From Ramlibacter ginsenosidimutans (GTDB taxonomy: Bacteria; Pseudomonadota; Gammaproteobacteria; Burkholderiales; Burkholderiaceae_C), in NCBI RefSeq assembly GCF_016654015.1, contig NZ_JAEPWM010000001.1:1054001-1118000 (forward strand): 64,000 nt of DNA. The letters run 5' to 3'. Position 1 is the first letter of the stretch. Every line of letters starts with the position of its first letter. The notes under the pieces were generated by a model that saw only the letters and a list, made by a program, of their open reading frames with translations, ran no database searches and was not told the DNA's origin. Shown one piece after another: positions 35,927-48,947 of this stretch. Position numbers and translations under genes: made by a program.

Positions 35927-37456
35927 ATGAGCCTTTGTTTGGTGCAAAGCCGCGCCTTGCTCGGTCTCGATGCGCCGGCGGTGACCGTCGAGGTGCACCT
36001 GGCGAACGGCTTGCCCAACTTCATGCTGGTCGGGCTCGCGGACACGGAAGTGAAGGAGGCGCGGGAGCGCGTGCGCTCGGCCTTGCTGAACGCGGGCCTG
36101 GACTTCCCCCATAACAAGAGGATCACCGTGAACCTGGCGCCGGCGGACCTGCCCAAGGACGGCGGCCGCTTCGACCTGCCAATCGCGCTGGGCATCCTGG
36201 CGGCCAGCGGCCAGATCGACGCGGCGCGGCTGGCCGGCCACGAGTTCGCGGGCGAACTGTCGCTGTCCGGCGAACTGCGGCCGGTGCGCGGCGCACTGGC
36301 CGTCGCCCTGGCGCTGCATGCGAGCGATGCGCAAGCGCAGCTCGTGCTGCCGCCTGGCAGCGCGGAAGAAGCGGCGCTGGTGCCCGGTGCGCGCGTGCTG
36401 CGGGCGCGGCACCTGCTCGCCGTCGTGCGGCACTTCCAGCCGCCCAGCGACGACGCAGCGGATGGCGAGGGCTGCGAGCCCGTGGTCGCCGCCACGCCGC
36501 CCGCTGCCACCAGCCAGCATCCGGACCTCGCCGACGTCAAGGGACAGGCCGCGGCGCGGCGCGCGCTCGAAATTGCCGCGGCCGGCGGCCACAGCCTGCT
36601 GCTCATCGGGCCGCCGGGTGCCGGCAAGTCGATGCTGGCGCAGCGGCTCGCGGGCCTGCTGCCGCCCATGAGCGTGAGCGAAGCGCTGGAGAGCGCCGCG
36701 GTGGCGAGCCTCGCGGGCCGCTTCGCCCTGGAACACTGGTCGCGCCGGCCGACCTGCGCGCCGCACCACTCCGCCAGCGCCGTGGCGCTGGTCGGTGGCG
36801 GCTCGCCGCCGCGTCCGGGCGAGATCTCGCTGGCGCACCACGGCGTGCTGTTCCTCGACGAGCTGCCCGAATTCCCGCGAAGTGCGCTCGAAGCCTTGCG
36901 CGAGCCGCTGGAAAGCGGACGCATCACCATCGCGCGGGCGGCGCGCCGCAGCGAATTCCCCGCGCGTTTCCAGCTGGTCGCCGCGATGAACCCGTGCCCG
37001 TGCGGCTGGCTCGGCTCCGCGCGCGCGTGCCGGTGCTCGCCCGACGTGGTGGCGCGCTACCAGGGACGCCTGAGCGGACCCCTGCTCGATCGCATCGACA
37101 TGACAGTGGAAGTGCCCGCCATGGCGGCGGCCGAACTGCTCGACGCACCGGCGGGCGAAACGAGCGCCGCCGTGCAGGCGCGCTGTGCGGCCGCCCGCGA
37201 GCGCGCGCTGCAACGCCAGGGCAAGGCCAACCAGGCCCTGCACGGCGAGGAAATCGCCAGCCACGTCGCGCTGGCGCCGGCGGCCGGCGAGTTCCTGCGG
37301 CTGGCCGCGCAGCGCCTGGACTGGAGCGCGCGCGCCACCCATCGCACGCTCAAGGTGGCGCGCACCATCGCGGACCTCGCGGCATCAGCGTCGGTCGCGG
37401 TGGTGCACGTCGCCGAGGCGGTGCAGTACCGGCGGGCACTGCCGGGACTGCATTGA
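35927..37456 (+). CDS. comM: YifB/ComM-family Mg-chelatase-like AAA ATPase
   Basis: A 509-residue protein with an N-terminal Lon-protease-like domain (about 1-175), a central AAA domain with Walker A GPPGAGKSMLA and Walker B GVLFLDELPEF, the MNPCPCGW Cys motif and a C-terminal Mg-chelatase-type helical domain. Homologues (ComM) are hexameric helicases that promote branch migration during natural transformation. The start at 35927 has a gggagga ribosome site; longer upstream starts lack support. It is divergent from the torF operon. Confidence 0.9.
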   Translation: MSLCLVQSRALLGLDAPAVTVEVHLANGLPNFMLVGLADTEVKEARERVRSALLNAGLDFPHNKRITVNLAPADLPKDGGRFDLPIALGILAASGQIDAARLAGHEFAGELSLSGELRPVRGALAVALALHASDAQAQLVLPPGSAEEAALVPGARVLRARHLLAVVRHFQPPSDDAADGEGCEPVVAATPPAATSQHPDLADVKGQAAARRALEIAAAGGHSLLLIGPPGAGKSMLAQRLAGLLPPMSVSEALESAAVASLAGRFALEHWSRRPTCAPHHSASAVALVGGGSPPRPGEISLAHHGVLFLDELPEFPRSALEALREPLESGRITIARAARRSEFPARFQLVAAMNPCPCGWLGSARACRCSPDVVARYQGRLSGPLLDRIDMTVEVPAMAAAELLDAPAGETSAAVQARCAAARERALQRQGKANQALHGEEIASHVALAPAAGEFLRLAAQRLDWSARATHRTLKVARTIADLAASASVAVVHVAEAVQYRRALPGLH

Positions 37457-37511
37457 ATCCGGCGGCGCCCTGGGGGCCGGCGCGACGCCCACCCCTGCGA
37501 GAATGCCGGCC

Positions 37512-37538
37512 ATGCGAACCACGCCTGGCCTGGCATGA
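37512..37538 (+). CDS. 8-residue upstream ORF coupled to the MFS gene
   Basis: ATG at 37512, eight codons (MRTTPGLA), stop TGA overlapping the MFS ATG at 37535. GAGAAT (37499-37504) ends seven bases before this ATG, as at the leaderless starts elsewhere in the window. The MFS gene has no Shine-Dalgarno sequence of its own, so translation may enter through this ORF. Confidence 0.35.
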   Translation: MRTTPGLA

Positions 37539-38722
37539 GCGCGCCCGCGGGCCATGACCGCCGGCTCGTGCTCTGGCTCTCGCTGGCCCAGCTGATCACC
37601 TGGGGCAGCGTCTTCTACACCTTCGCGCTGCTGCTCGCGCCGGTCGAACAGGAGCTGGGCCTCACGCGCGCGCAGTCGTCGCTCGCCTTCAGCCTGGCGC
37701 TGCTCGCCGAGGGACTGTGCGCCTACCCGGTCGGCCGCTGGATCGACCGCGGGCACGAGCGCGTGGTGATGACGGGCGGCTCATTGGTGATCGCCGCCGG
37801 ACTCGCGTGGCATGCGCGAATCCATTCGGCCGCCGGCTTCCTCGCCGCCTGGGCGCTGCTCGGAGCGGGGCTGGCCGCGACGCTCTACACGCCGGTGTTC
37901 GCGGTCGTCACGCGGCGCTTCCCGCAGGACTTCCGGCGCGCCATCATCACCATGACCTTCCTCGGCGGCCTCGCGAGCAGCGTGTTCATCCCGCTGTCGG
38001 CCTGGCTGATCGCGCGCTTCGGCTGGCGCGAGGCCTTGTGGATCCTGGCCGCCGTGCACCTGCTGGTGTGCGCACCGCTGCATGCCATCTGCCTGCGCGA
38101 TGCACCGGCCGCGGCGGCGCCACATTCGCACGGCGGGCACTCCCCGCGCCTGCTCCTGCGCAGTGCGCCCTTCCTCCTGATCGGCGTGTTCGTCGTCGGG
38201 ATGATGGCGATCACCGCGGCCATTCCGCCGCACCTGATCAGCCTGCTGCGCGAGAGCGGCCTGTCCGAAGCCTGGGTGATCGCGATCCCGGCCTCCATCG
38301 GCGTGATGCAGGTGCTGGGACGCTTGCTGCTGTACTTCTTCGAGCACCGCTTCGACCTGCACGTGGCGAACCGGATCATCCCGGTGCTGATCCCGCTGGC
38401 GCTCGCCGCGCTGATCGCCGGCGCCGCGCATCCGGCTGCTGGCCTGCTGTTCGTGCTGCTCTATGGCGTAGGCAACGGCATGCTGACCATCGTGAAGGGC
38501 ACGGCCATCGCGCAGTACGTGAACCGCGAACACGTCGCGTCGCTCAATGGCGCGCTGGGTGTGCCGCAAGCGGTGTCGCGCGCGCTCGCGCCGCTGCTGC
38601 TGGGTGTGCTGTGGTCCCAGCAAGCGGGGTACCGCTGGGGATTGCTGGTGCTGCTGGTCGTGGGTGTGGCGAGTGCGCTGTGCCTGGCGCTGGCACAGAA
38701 GCGCTCGCTGCTGCCGCACTGA
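37535..38722 (+). CDS. Major facilitator superfamily transporter
   Basis: A 395-residue protein with about 12 membrane helices and the MFS A-type motif after helix 2 (VGRWIDRGHERVVMTGG). The sequence LAQLITWGSVFYTFALLLAPVEQELG in helix 1 resembles the monocarboxylate/oxalate-formate-like MFS branch, but the substrate cannot be told. A His-containing loop (PHSHGGHS) sits between the two halves. Its start overlaps an 8-codon ORF. Its end faces the glycine-zipper gene across a strong hairpin. Confidence 0.85.
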   Translation: MSAPAGHDRRLVLWLSLAQLITWGSVFYTFALLLAPVEQELGLTRAQSSLAFSLALLAEGLCAYPVGRWIDRGHERVVMTGGSLVIAAGLAWHARIHSAAGFLAAWALLGAGLAATLYTPVFAVVTRRFPQDFRRAIITMTFLGGLASSVFIPLSAWLIARFGWREALWILAAVHLLVCAPLHAICLRDAPAAAAPHSHGGHSPRLLLRSAPFLLIGVFVVGMMAITAAIPPHLISLLRESGLSEAWVIAIPASIGVMQVLGRLLLYFFEHRFDLHVANRIIPVLIPLALAALIAGAAHPAAGLLFVLLYGVGNGMLTIVKGTAIAQYVNREHVASLNGALGVPQAVSRALAPLLLGVLWSQQAGYRWGLLVLLVVGVASALCLALAQKRSLLPH

Positions 38723-38725
38723 AAC

Positions 38726-38760
38726 CGGCTGCTGGCGGCTTCATGAAGCCGCAGCAGCCG
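38726..38760. terminator. Strong hairpin between convergent genes
   Basis: cggctgctg/cagcagccg and cggctt/aagccg pair as a stem of about 15 bp with a single bulge and a tcat loop. It fills the gap between the convergent MFS and glycine-zipper genes. No long T-run follows, so termination efficiency is uncertain. Confidence 0.45.
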
Positions 38761-38769
38761 CGGGCCGCC

Positions 38770-39207
38770 TCAGATGGCGGCGAGGCCCTTGCCGTGGAGC
38801 TTCACGACGGAGCCGGTCTTCCAGCCGGGCGCGGCTTCCTGCTCGAAGATGCGCGTGCTGCCGTCCTTCATTTCGACCTTGGTCACCCACACGGTCTTGG
38901 AAGTCACGTGCTTCTGCACCTCGTTGCCGGCGTAGCCGCCGGCGGCCGCACCGGCGACGGTGGCGAGCGTCTTGCCGTTGCCGCCGCCGACCTGGTGGCC
39001 GAGCAGGCCGCCGACGACCGCGCCGCCGACGATGCCGACCGCGCCGCCTTCACCCTTGCGCTTTTCCTGGTGCACGCTGGTGACGTGCCCGCAGTCTTCG
39101 CAGGCGGCGAGCTTCTTGGCGATGCCCGGCGGCAGGCCGTGCGGGTGCTGGGCGAGCGCGCCGCTGGCGGCGATGGCGAACAGGGTGGCGATGGCGAGTT
39201 TCTTCAT
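38770..39207 (-). CDS. Glycine-zipper 2TM-domain periplasmic/outer-membrane protein
   Basis: A 145-residue exported protein: signal peptide MKKLAIATLFAIAASGALAQ, a CEDCGHV Cys pair, then a glycine-zipper segment (GGAVGIVGGAVVGGLLGHQVGGG and TVAGAAAGGYAGNEV, about 62-100) and a C-terminal beta-rich part (SKTVWVTKVEMKDGSTRIFEQ). Related proteins such as SlyB-type lipoproteins insert in the outer membrane; this one lacks a lipobox, as AQH follows the signal peptide. Its exact role is unknown. Confidence 0.82.
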   Translation of the reverse strand: MKKLAIATLFAIAASGALAQHPHGLPPGIAKKLAACEDCGHVTSVHQEKRKGEGGAVGIVGGAVVGGLLGHQVGGGNGKTLATVAGAAAGGYAGNEVQKHVTSKTVWVTKVEMKDGSTRIFEQEAAPGWKTGSVVKLHGKGLAAI

Positions 39208-39284
39208 GGCTTTTCTCCTTGCCCGCATTCAACGGCCAACCGGCACGACCGGTTCACGGCAAGCCCAGCCATTCGTGGAAAGCT

Positions 39285-42008
<2,724 letters not shown>

Positions 42009-42193
42009 TCACTCACCTCTTGGTTGGTTCCAGGGTGAGCGCGGTTGGATCATCTCAAGCCTGACGGCGGGAAGCGGGTTGCGGGGCCAACACGCTCCCA
42101 AGGCCGCTGCAGCGCTCCTTGAGCAGGACGGATTTTAATCGTTCGCACGCGGCGCGGTGGAAAGCACCCTCGCCGCGTGGGCCCGTCGGCTCG

Positions 42194-43240
42194 TCAGGCC
42201 GCTTCGGGATAGAACGGCGCGCGCTGCAGGCTGCGCGTGGGCAGCGGCTCGACCTGCTGGCGGATGGCCGCGATGTGCTCCGGCGTCGTGCCGCAGCAGC
42301 CACCGACGATGTTCACCAGCCCTTCGGCAGCGAATTCGTGCAGCAGGCGCGAGGTGTCTTCCGGCGTCTCGTCGAAGCCGGTCTCGCTCATCGGGTTCGG
42401 CAGGCCGGCGTTGGGGTAGCAGCTGATGAAAGTGTCGGCCGCGACCCGGCTGAGCTCCTGGATGTAGGGGCGCATCAATGCCGCGCCGAGCGCGCAGTTC
42501 AGGCCCACGGCGAGCGGGCGCGCGTGGCGCACGCTGTACCAGAAGGCCGTGACGGTCTGGCCGCTCAGGATGCGGCCGGAGGCGTCCGTCACGGTGCCGC
42601 TGATGATCACCGGCAGCCGCTCGCCCGTCTCGGCGAAGACTTCGTCGATCGCGAACAGCGCCGCCTTGGCGTTGAGCGTGTCGAAGATGGTCTCGACCAA
42701 GAGCAGGTCCACGCCGCCCTCGATCAACGCGACGACCTGCTCGTGGTAGGCCGCGCGCAGCTGCTCGAAGTCGACGTTGCGCGCGCCGGGATCGTTCACG
42801 TCGGGGCTGATGCTGGCCGTGCGCGGCGTGGGGCCGAGCGCGCCGGCGACGAAGCGCGGCTTGTCGGGCGTGGAGAATTTGTCGGCGGCTGCGCGCGCCA
42901 GTTGCGCGGCGGCGAGGTTCATCTCGCGCGCGAGATGGGCCAGGCCGTAGTCCTCCTGCGCGATCGCGCTGGCGCCGAAGGTGTTGGTCTCGATCAGGTC
43001 CGCGCCGGCGGCGAGGTAGCCCTCGTGGATGTCACGCACCACGTCCGGCCGGGTCAGCACCAGCAGGTCGCTGTTGTTCTTCAGGTCCTTGGGGTGGTCC
43101 TTCAGCCGTTCGCCGCGGAAGTCGACCTCGGACAGCTTGAAGCGCTGGATCATGGTGCCCATCGCGCCGTCCAGGACGAGGATGCGCTGCGCGAGCAGGC
43201 CGGGCAGGGCCTGGCCCCGGGTATAGATCACAGGTTTCAT
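42194..43240 (-). CDS. MetH N-terminal homocysteine methyltransferase polypeptide
   Basis: A 348-residue homocysteine S-methyltransferase module equal to the first domain of fused Met[19 protein letters not shown] is the typical start; zinc ligands are the Cys of [10 protein letters not shown] and the pair in [14 protein letters not shown]. It should form a working enzyme with the 907-residue polypeptide downstream. TAAAAT (minus strand, near 43250) lies nine bases before the ATG. It is divergent from recQ. Confidence 0.94.
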   Translation of the reverse strand: MKPVIYTRGQALPGLLAQRILVLDGAMGTMIQRFKLSEVDFRGERLKDHPKDLKNNSDLLVLTRPDVVRDIHEGYLAAGADLIETNTFGASAIAQEDYGLAHLAREMNLAAAQLARAAADKFSTPDKPRFVAGALGPTPRTASISPDVNDPGARNVDFEQLRAAYHEQVVALIEGGVDLLLVETIFDTLNAKAALFAIDEVFAETGERLPVIISGTVTDASGRILSGQTVTAFWYSVRHARPLAVGLNCALGAALMRPYIQELSRVAADTFISCYPNAGLPNPMSETGFDETPEDTSRLLHEFAAEGLVNIVGGCCGTTPEHIAAIRQQVEPLPTRSLQRAPFYPEAA

Positions 43241-43298
43241 GGTCGGCTGATTTTAGGAACAAAGCGTTGGACAGGTGCCGTACGGGACAATCGGCCCC

Positions 43299-45149
<1,851 letters not shown>

Positions 45150-45245
45150 GAGAGGAGTCGAACAATTCCCGATCCCGTTCGAAACCGGCCCAGCCTGCGT
45201 GACGGCAGCACATGCACCGCCTCCGCGTCGGGCTCGATGGCAGGC

Positions 45246-46223
45246 CTACCCTGATCGCTTCGCACCAGCGGAATGCGCCTTCGGGTTGGATCGACCGCGC
45301 CGACAACGATGGGATCGCAGCCAGGACAGGACGCGCGCTACCCGGTCGTGCACGTTCACGCGCGTCGCCTCGATATCCGGCGAATGACTTTCCTGCAGCC
45401 AGTAGATCTTCGCTGCCCGATTCATCTGGCGGTGAGGAACGGATGGACCGGAGGTCCCGAGGCAGTATGCGCAGGCTGCCAAGGGACGTTCGTCGGCGAG
45501 GTACCTTCGCAGGTCTTCCCGCAGGTTCGGATTACCTGCGACCTGGACGGCATCGCCTGGATTCTCGTGGAACTCGATCCCAAGCATCCGCAGTCGCTCC
45601 CCGGTCACCGCGGCGATGGGGCATTTGTAGAACTTGCCGTAACGCAGGATGTGACAGGACCATTCACCCTTTTCCTTGCAGTCGCGATAAATGGAAGCGA
45701 CGAGCTGGTCATCCTTGATGCGCTCATTGAGCAGCGTCTGGCGAAACTGTCCGATGTACGTGATTTCCAGCTGGACTCCGTATCGCTTCGCCGAGGCGGC
45801 GCAGTCCTCGTCGCTGAGCCTTCTCGTGACGCCGGGATATGCAGAAACCCGAATCTCGTCGAGGAGCTCCCACACGCCCGGCTGCATCCGATGCAGCAGG
45901 ACCCCATTGGTGAACATGACGATCCGGTCTGCAACGCCAATGCGCTTTGCTTCCGCAATGATTCGGGCCAGCTCGGGGTGAAGAAGCGGCTCACCACCCA
46001 CGAGGCGCAATTCGCCCGAGTGAAAAGCCTGGCCAAGGGCCTCGAAGTCCGCAATGAACGCGTCCACTGACAGGAATTCTTCCGCGAGGAGCGGGGAGGC
46101 GTGGTTGCAGCCATAGCACGACAGGTTGCAGTGCTCCGTCAAGTTCACTTCAACACTGGGGCGCCAGACTTTCGGCGGCCGGGCAGCCACCGCAGGGAAT
46201 CCGTGATCCGCATGATGCGCCAT
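45246..46223 (-). CDS. Orphan radical SAM protein
   Basis: A 325-residue radical SAM enzyme. The 4Fe-4S site is CNLSCYGC (C32, C36, C39) in VNLTEHCNLSCYGCNHASPL, followed by the GGEP motif (LRLVGGEPLLHPEL) and VMFTNGVLL. C-terminal Cys residues (SCHILRYGKFYKCP and ACAYCLG) could hold an auxiliary cluster, as in SPASM/twitch relatives, but no full SPASM pattern is seen. The tail is short and basic. The ATG at 46223 has a ggag site; a TTG at 46229 is less likely. The gene is less GC-rich than both neighbours and stands alone, suggesting horizontal gain. The substrate is unknown. Confidence 0.85.
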   Translation of the reverse strand: MAHHADHGFPAVAARPPKVWRPSVEVNLTEHCNLSCYGCNHASPLLAEEFLSVDAFIADFEALGQAFHSGELRLVGGEPLLHPELARIIAEAKRIGVADRIVMFTNGVLLHRMQPGVWELLDEIRVSAYPGVTRRLSDEDCAASAKRYGVQLEITYIGQFRQTLLNERIKDDQLVASIYRDCKEKGEWSCHILRYGKFYKCPIAAVTGERLRMLGIEFHENPGDAVQVAGNPNLREDLRRYLADERPLAACAYCLGTSGPSVPHRQMNRAAKIYWLQESHSPDIEATRVNVHDRVARVLSWLRSHRCRRGRSNPKAHSAGAKRSG

Positions 46224-46550
46224 CGTCAAGCTCCAGCTTCACGACTTGGAGTGCACCTGCCTGGCGACCGGCGGACCACATCAAAGCCCCACTACCGAAC
46301 GGCACTCGATTTCCGCGTAGTGGCGAGACAAGTTCTAGGCGAGATCCGGGTGTACGACTGTACGAGATTGAAACAAACCCACGAAAGCTGGGCCGGCAGC
46401 GGCCTGTGGGGCGACAGACCTTTGCCGGTCAGGCCATCAGCGCGGCGGAACACCTGGCTCAACAGTTCCGTCAACGACTGTGCCATGCAGGCCCGGTCCG
46501 ACGCTCAAGGGGCAAGCGCCAACAATGCGTCTCCGCCTGGCTGACGCACA
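46224..46550. other. Low-coding gap with one possible small ORF
   Basis: About 330 bases between the radical SAM start and the AAA gene end, with lower G+C than the surroundings. The only same-strand ORF is 46292-46486 (64 residues, starting MAQSLTELLSQVFRRADGL, one mid-length stretch WVCFNLVQSYTRIS). It lacks a ribosome site, and its second half has unbiased third codon positions, so it may not be real. No terminator, repeat or RNA gene was recognised. Confidence 0.3.
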
Positions 46551-48893
46551 TCAGGTGAAGCCGATGCTGCGCGCCTCGCGCACTTCCGGCTTGATGCGGT
46601 GCTCCGCTTCCAGCTGCTCGAGGAACTCCTCGGGCGAGAGCTGCGCCGCCAGGATCTCCACCTGGCGCTTGACCGCGGCGAAGTCGCCGGGGCACAGGTG
46701 TTCCAGCTTCGCCAGTCGCGCACGCGCCTCCGCGCCCAGTTGCGCCGCCTCGCCCGCGAGCGCCTCGGTCACGAACATGCGCTCGCGCTGCGGCAGCGTC
46801 AGCGGGCGGAACCGGATCTTGAAGGCGAAGCGGCGCAAGGCCGCCTGGTCGATGCGGTCCATCAGGTTGGTCGTGCAGATGAAGATGCCGGCAAAGCGTT
46901 CCATCCCCTGCAGCATCTCGTTCACCTCGGTGACTTCGTAGGTGCGTTGCGCGCCGCGGCGGTCCTGCAGGAAGCTGTCCGCCTCGTCGAGGAGCAGCAC
47001 CGCCTTTTCCGCCTCGGCCTCGCGGAACATGGCCGCCATGTTCTGCTCGGTCTCGCCGACGAACTTGCTCATGAGGTCGCTCGCCTGCTTCACCAGCAGC
47101 GGCTGGTCCAGGTTGCGGGCGATGTGTTCGGCGAGCGCCGTCTTGCCCGTGCCCGGCGGACCGTAGAAGCACAGCGTGCCGTGGCCGCGCGCCTTCAGCG
47201 CCTCCACGATGCGCGGCACCTCGAAGCGCGACTCCACGTTCAGCATCTCGAGGTCGTAGGTGGTCACGCTGGGACGCACGGCGCCATCGCTGCTGCGGGT
47301 GCCCAGCGCGCGGTCCGCGTTGCGCAGCTGCCGCTCGATCAGGTCCTCGGCCCGGGCGCCCTCCGCAGCGGCCAGGCTGGCGAAGCGCGCGGCCGTGCGG
47401 ATCTGCGCGGGCGTCAGGCCCTTGCGCTCGGTGAGCTTGGCGACGAACCCGGGCGAGACGTCGACGCCTTCCAGCGTCTTGCGCACCAGCCCTTCGCGCG
47501 CGCCGGGCGGTGGCGACTTCAGCTCCAGGTGATAGGCGAAGCGGCGCCGGAATGCGGGATCGATCTGCTCGATGCGGTTGGTCACCCAGATCGTCGGCAC
47601 CGGGTTCGACTCGAGGATCTGGTTGACCCAGGCCTTGCCGCTCACGCTGCCCGAGCCCGGTGCCACGACCTGCTCGGCGCGCGCCATCATCTGCGCGGCT
47701 TCGCTGGAGATGGGCGGGAACACGTCCTCGACTTCGTCGAACAGCAGCGCCGCCTGCGCGCTGCCCTTGAGAAAGACCTGCGCGATCTGCAGCGAGCGGT
47801 ACCGGTCGCGCCCGGACAGCGAGTTGCCGTCGCGGTCCGCATATTCGACCTCGAACAGTTCCAGGCCCGCGGCTTGCGCGACCACCTTCGCCAGCTCCGT
47901 CTTGCCGGTGCCGGGCGGCCCGTACAGGAGCACGTTCACGCCCGGCTCCTTGCGATCCACGGCGTTTCGCAACAAGGCCTGCAGCACGCCCGTGTCCTCG
48001 GCGACGAAGGCGAAGTCCTCCGGCACCAGGGTGCTCTTGGCGGACGGGCGCGTGAACACCGCCATCAGCTCGTTCTGGTCGCGGTATTCGCGCATCAGCA
48101 CGGGCGGCAGCTTCTCGCTCACCTTCATCAGGTCGGCGAGGTCCGTGATGTTGTGCTCGGAGATCAGGTTCTCGACCAGCCCGATGCGTTCCAGGCGCGA
48201 GCCGGCGCGCAAGGCTTCGCCCACCTCCGCGGCACTGACGCCGGCGACTTCGGCGATCGCCGCATAGGCCTCCGGCGCATTGCTCACCTTGAATTCGACC
48301 AGCAGGCTGCGCAGGTCCCGCTGGTAGCGCGCGAGCGTTCCGTACAGCAGCAGCGCCCGCTCTGCCTTGTTCAACTGCAGCAGGCTGGCGAGCGCGTCGA
48401 TGTTCTTTTCGACCAGCGTCGAGTGCTTCTTCAGCGCGTGCGTCAGCCACTCGCCCGTGACGGCCAGCACCGACAGCAGGTCCTTGGGCTGGTCCTTCGC
48501 ATATTCGTCCAAATAGAAGAACAACGTCCCTTCTTCGTAGGGCCCGCGCCACACTCCATGCCGGTCGAGGAACTCGCGTGCGGTGAGCTGTTCGTGGCCG
48601 CGCCAGAACTCGTTGTCCTTGCAGCGGCGGCCCAGGAACTCGCGCAGGCGATCCAGCGACGGCGCGGGCCAGGCCAGGTGGCGGCCCGCCAGCGAGAGCA
48701 GGCCGTTCAAGTCGCGGCGCACGTTGAACTTGGCGCCCTGCTTCGCCGCGAGCGTCAACACGAAGTGCGAGCACATCAGGTCCAGCACCGGCGCATCCTT
48801 GAGGCCCGGCGAGGGAAGTACTTGCGAGTCGAGCGAACGCTTGGCCAATCGGGCTCCAGGGGACAGTGGCGCCTTACGATAGCGCCACATCAT
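46551..48893 (-). CDS. Tandem AAA ATPase (two AAA modules)
   Basis: A ~780-residue cytoplasmic protein. An N-terminal helical region without known motifs (about 35-285) is followed by two AAA modules: Walker A GPPGTGKTELA (325-332) with Walker B LLFDEVEDVFP, then GPPGTGKTALAEH (578-585) with VLLLDEADSFLQDR. Both Walker B glutamates and arginine-finger regions (DPAFRRRFAYHL, ALRRFAFKIRF) are intact, so both rings should hydrolyse ATP. The layout recalls Cdc48/NSF-type unfoldases, but it is not one of ClpA/B/C or FtsH. No adaptor or protease gene is adjacent. The start may be 48893, 48890 or a later Met (MCSHFV, 48778). Confidence 0.85.
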   Translation of the reverse strand: MMWRYRKAPLSPGARLAKRSLDSQVLPSPGLKDAPVLDLMCSHFVLTLAAKQGAKFNVRRDLNGLLSLAGRHLAWPAPSLDRLREFLGRRCKDNEFWRGHEQLTAREFLDRHGVWRGPYEEGTLFFYLDEYAKDQPKDLLSVLAVTGEWLTHALKKHSTLVEKNIDALASLLQLNKAERALLLYGTLARYQRDLRSLLVEFKVSNAPEAYAAIAEVAGVSAAEVGEALRAGSRLERIGLVENLISEHNITDLADLMKVSEKLPPVLMREYRDQNELMAVFTRPSAKSTLVPEDFAFVAEDTGVLQALLRNAVDRKEPGVNVLLYGPPGTGKTELAKVVAQAAGLELFEVEYADRDGNSLSGRDRYRSLQIAQVFLKGSAQAALLFDEVEDVFPPISSEAAQMMARAEQVVAPGSGSVSGKAWVNQILESNPVPTIWVTNRIEQIDPAFRRRFAYHLELKSPPPGAREGLVRKTLEGVDVSPGFVAKLTERKGLTPAQIRTAARFASLAAAEGARAEDLIERQLRNADRALGTRSSDGAVRPSVTTYDLEMLNVESRFEVPRIVEALKARGHGTLCFYGPPGTGKTALAEHIARNLDQPLLVKQASDLMSKFVGETEQNMAAMFREAEAEKAVLLLDEADSFLQDRRGAQRTYEVTEVNEMLQGMERFAGIFICTTNLMDRIDQAALRRFAFKIRFRPLTLPQRERMFVTEALAGEAAQLGAEARARLAKLEHLCPGDFAAVKRQVEILAAQLSPEEFLEQLEAEHRIKPEVREARSIGFT

Positions 48894-48947
48894 GCTACAT
48901 GGGAAGCCGCCGCGCCGTGACCCTCCCCATCCCGGCACAATCGGGCG

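Noticed and set aside
42009..42193. Cobalamin riboswitch before the B12-dependent methionine synthase part
   Set aside because: The 185 bases are short for the class and I could not find the conserved B12-box; no expression platform was evident.
46101..46544. 147-codon rightward ORF over the radical SAM start and gap
   Set aside because: It overlaps the well-supported radical SAM gene antisense and shows no recognisable domain or ribosome site.
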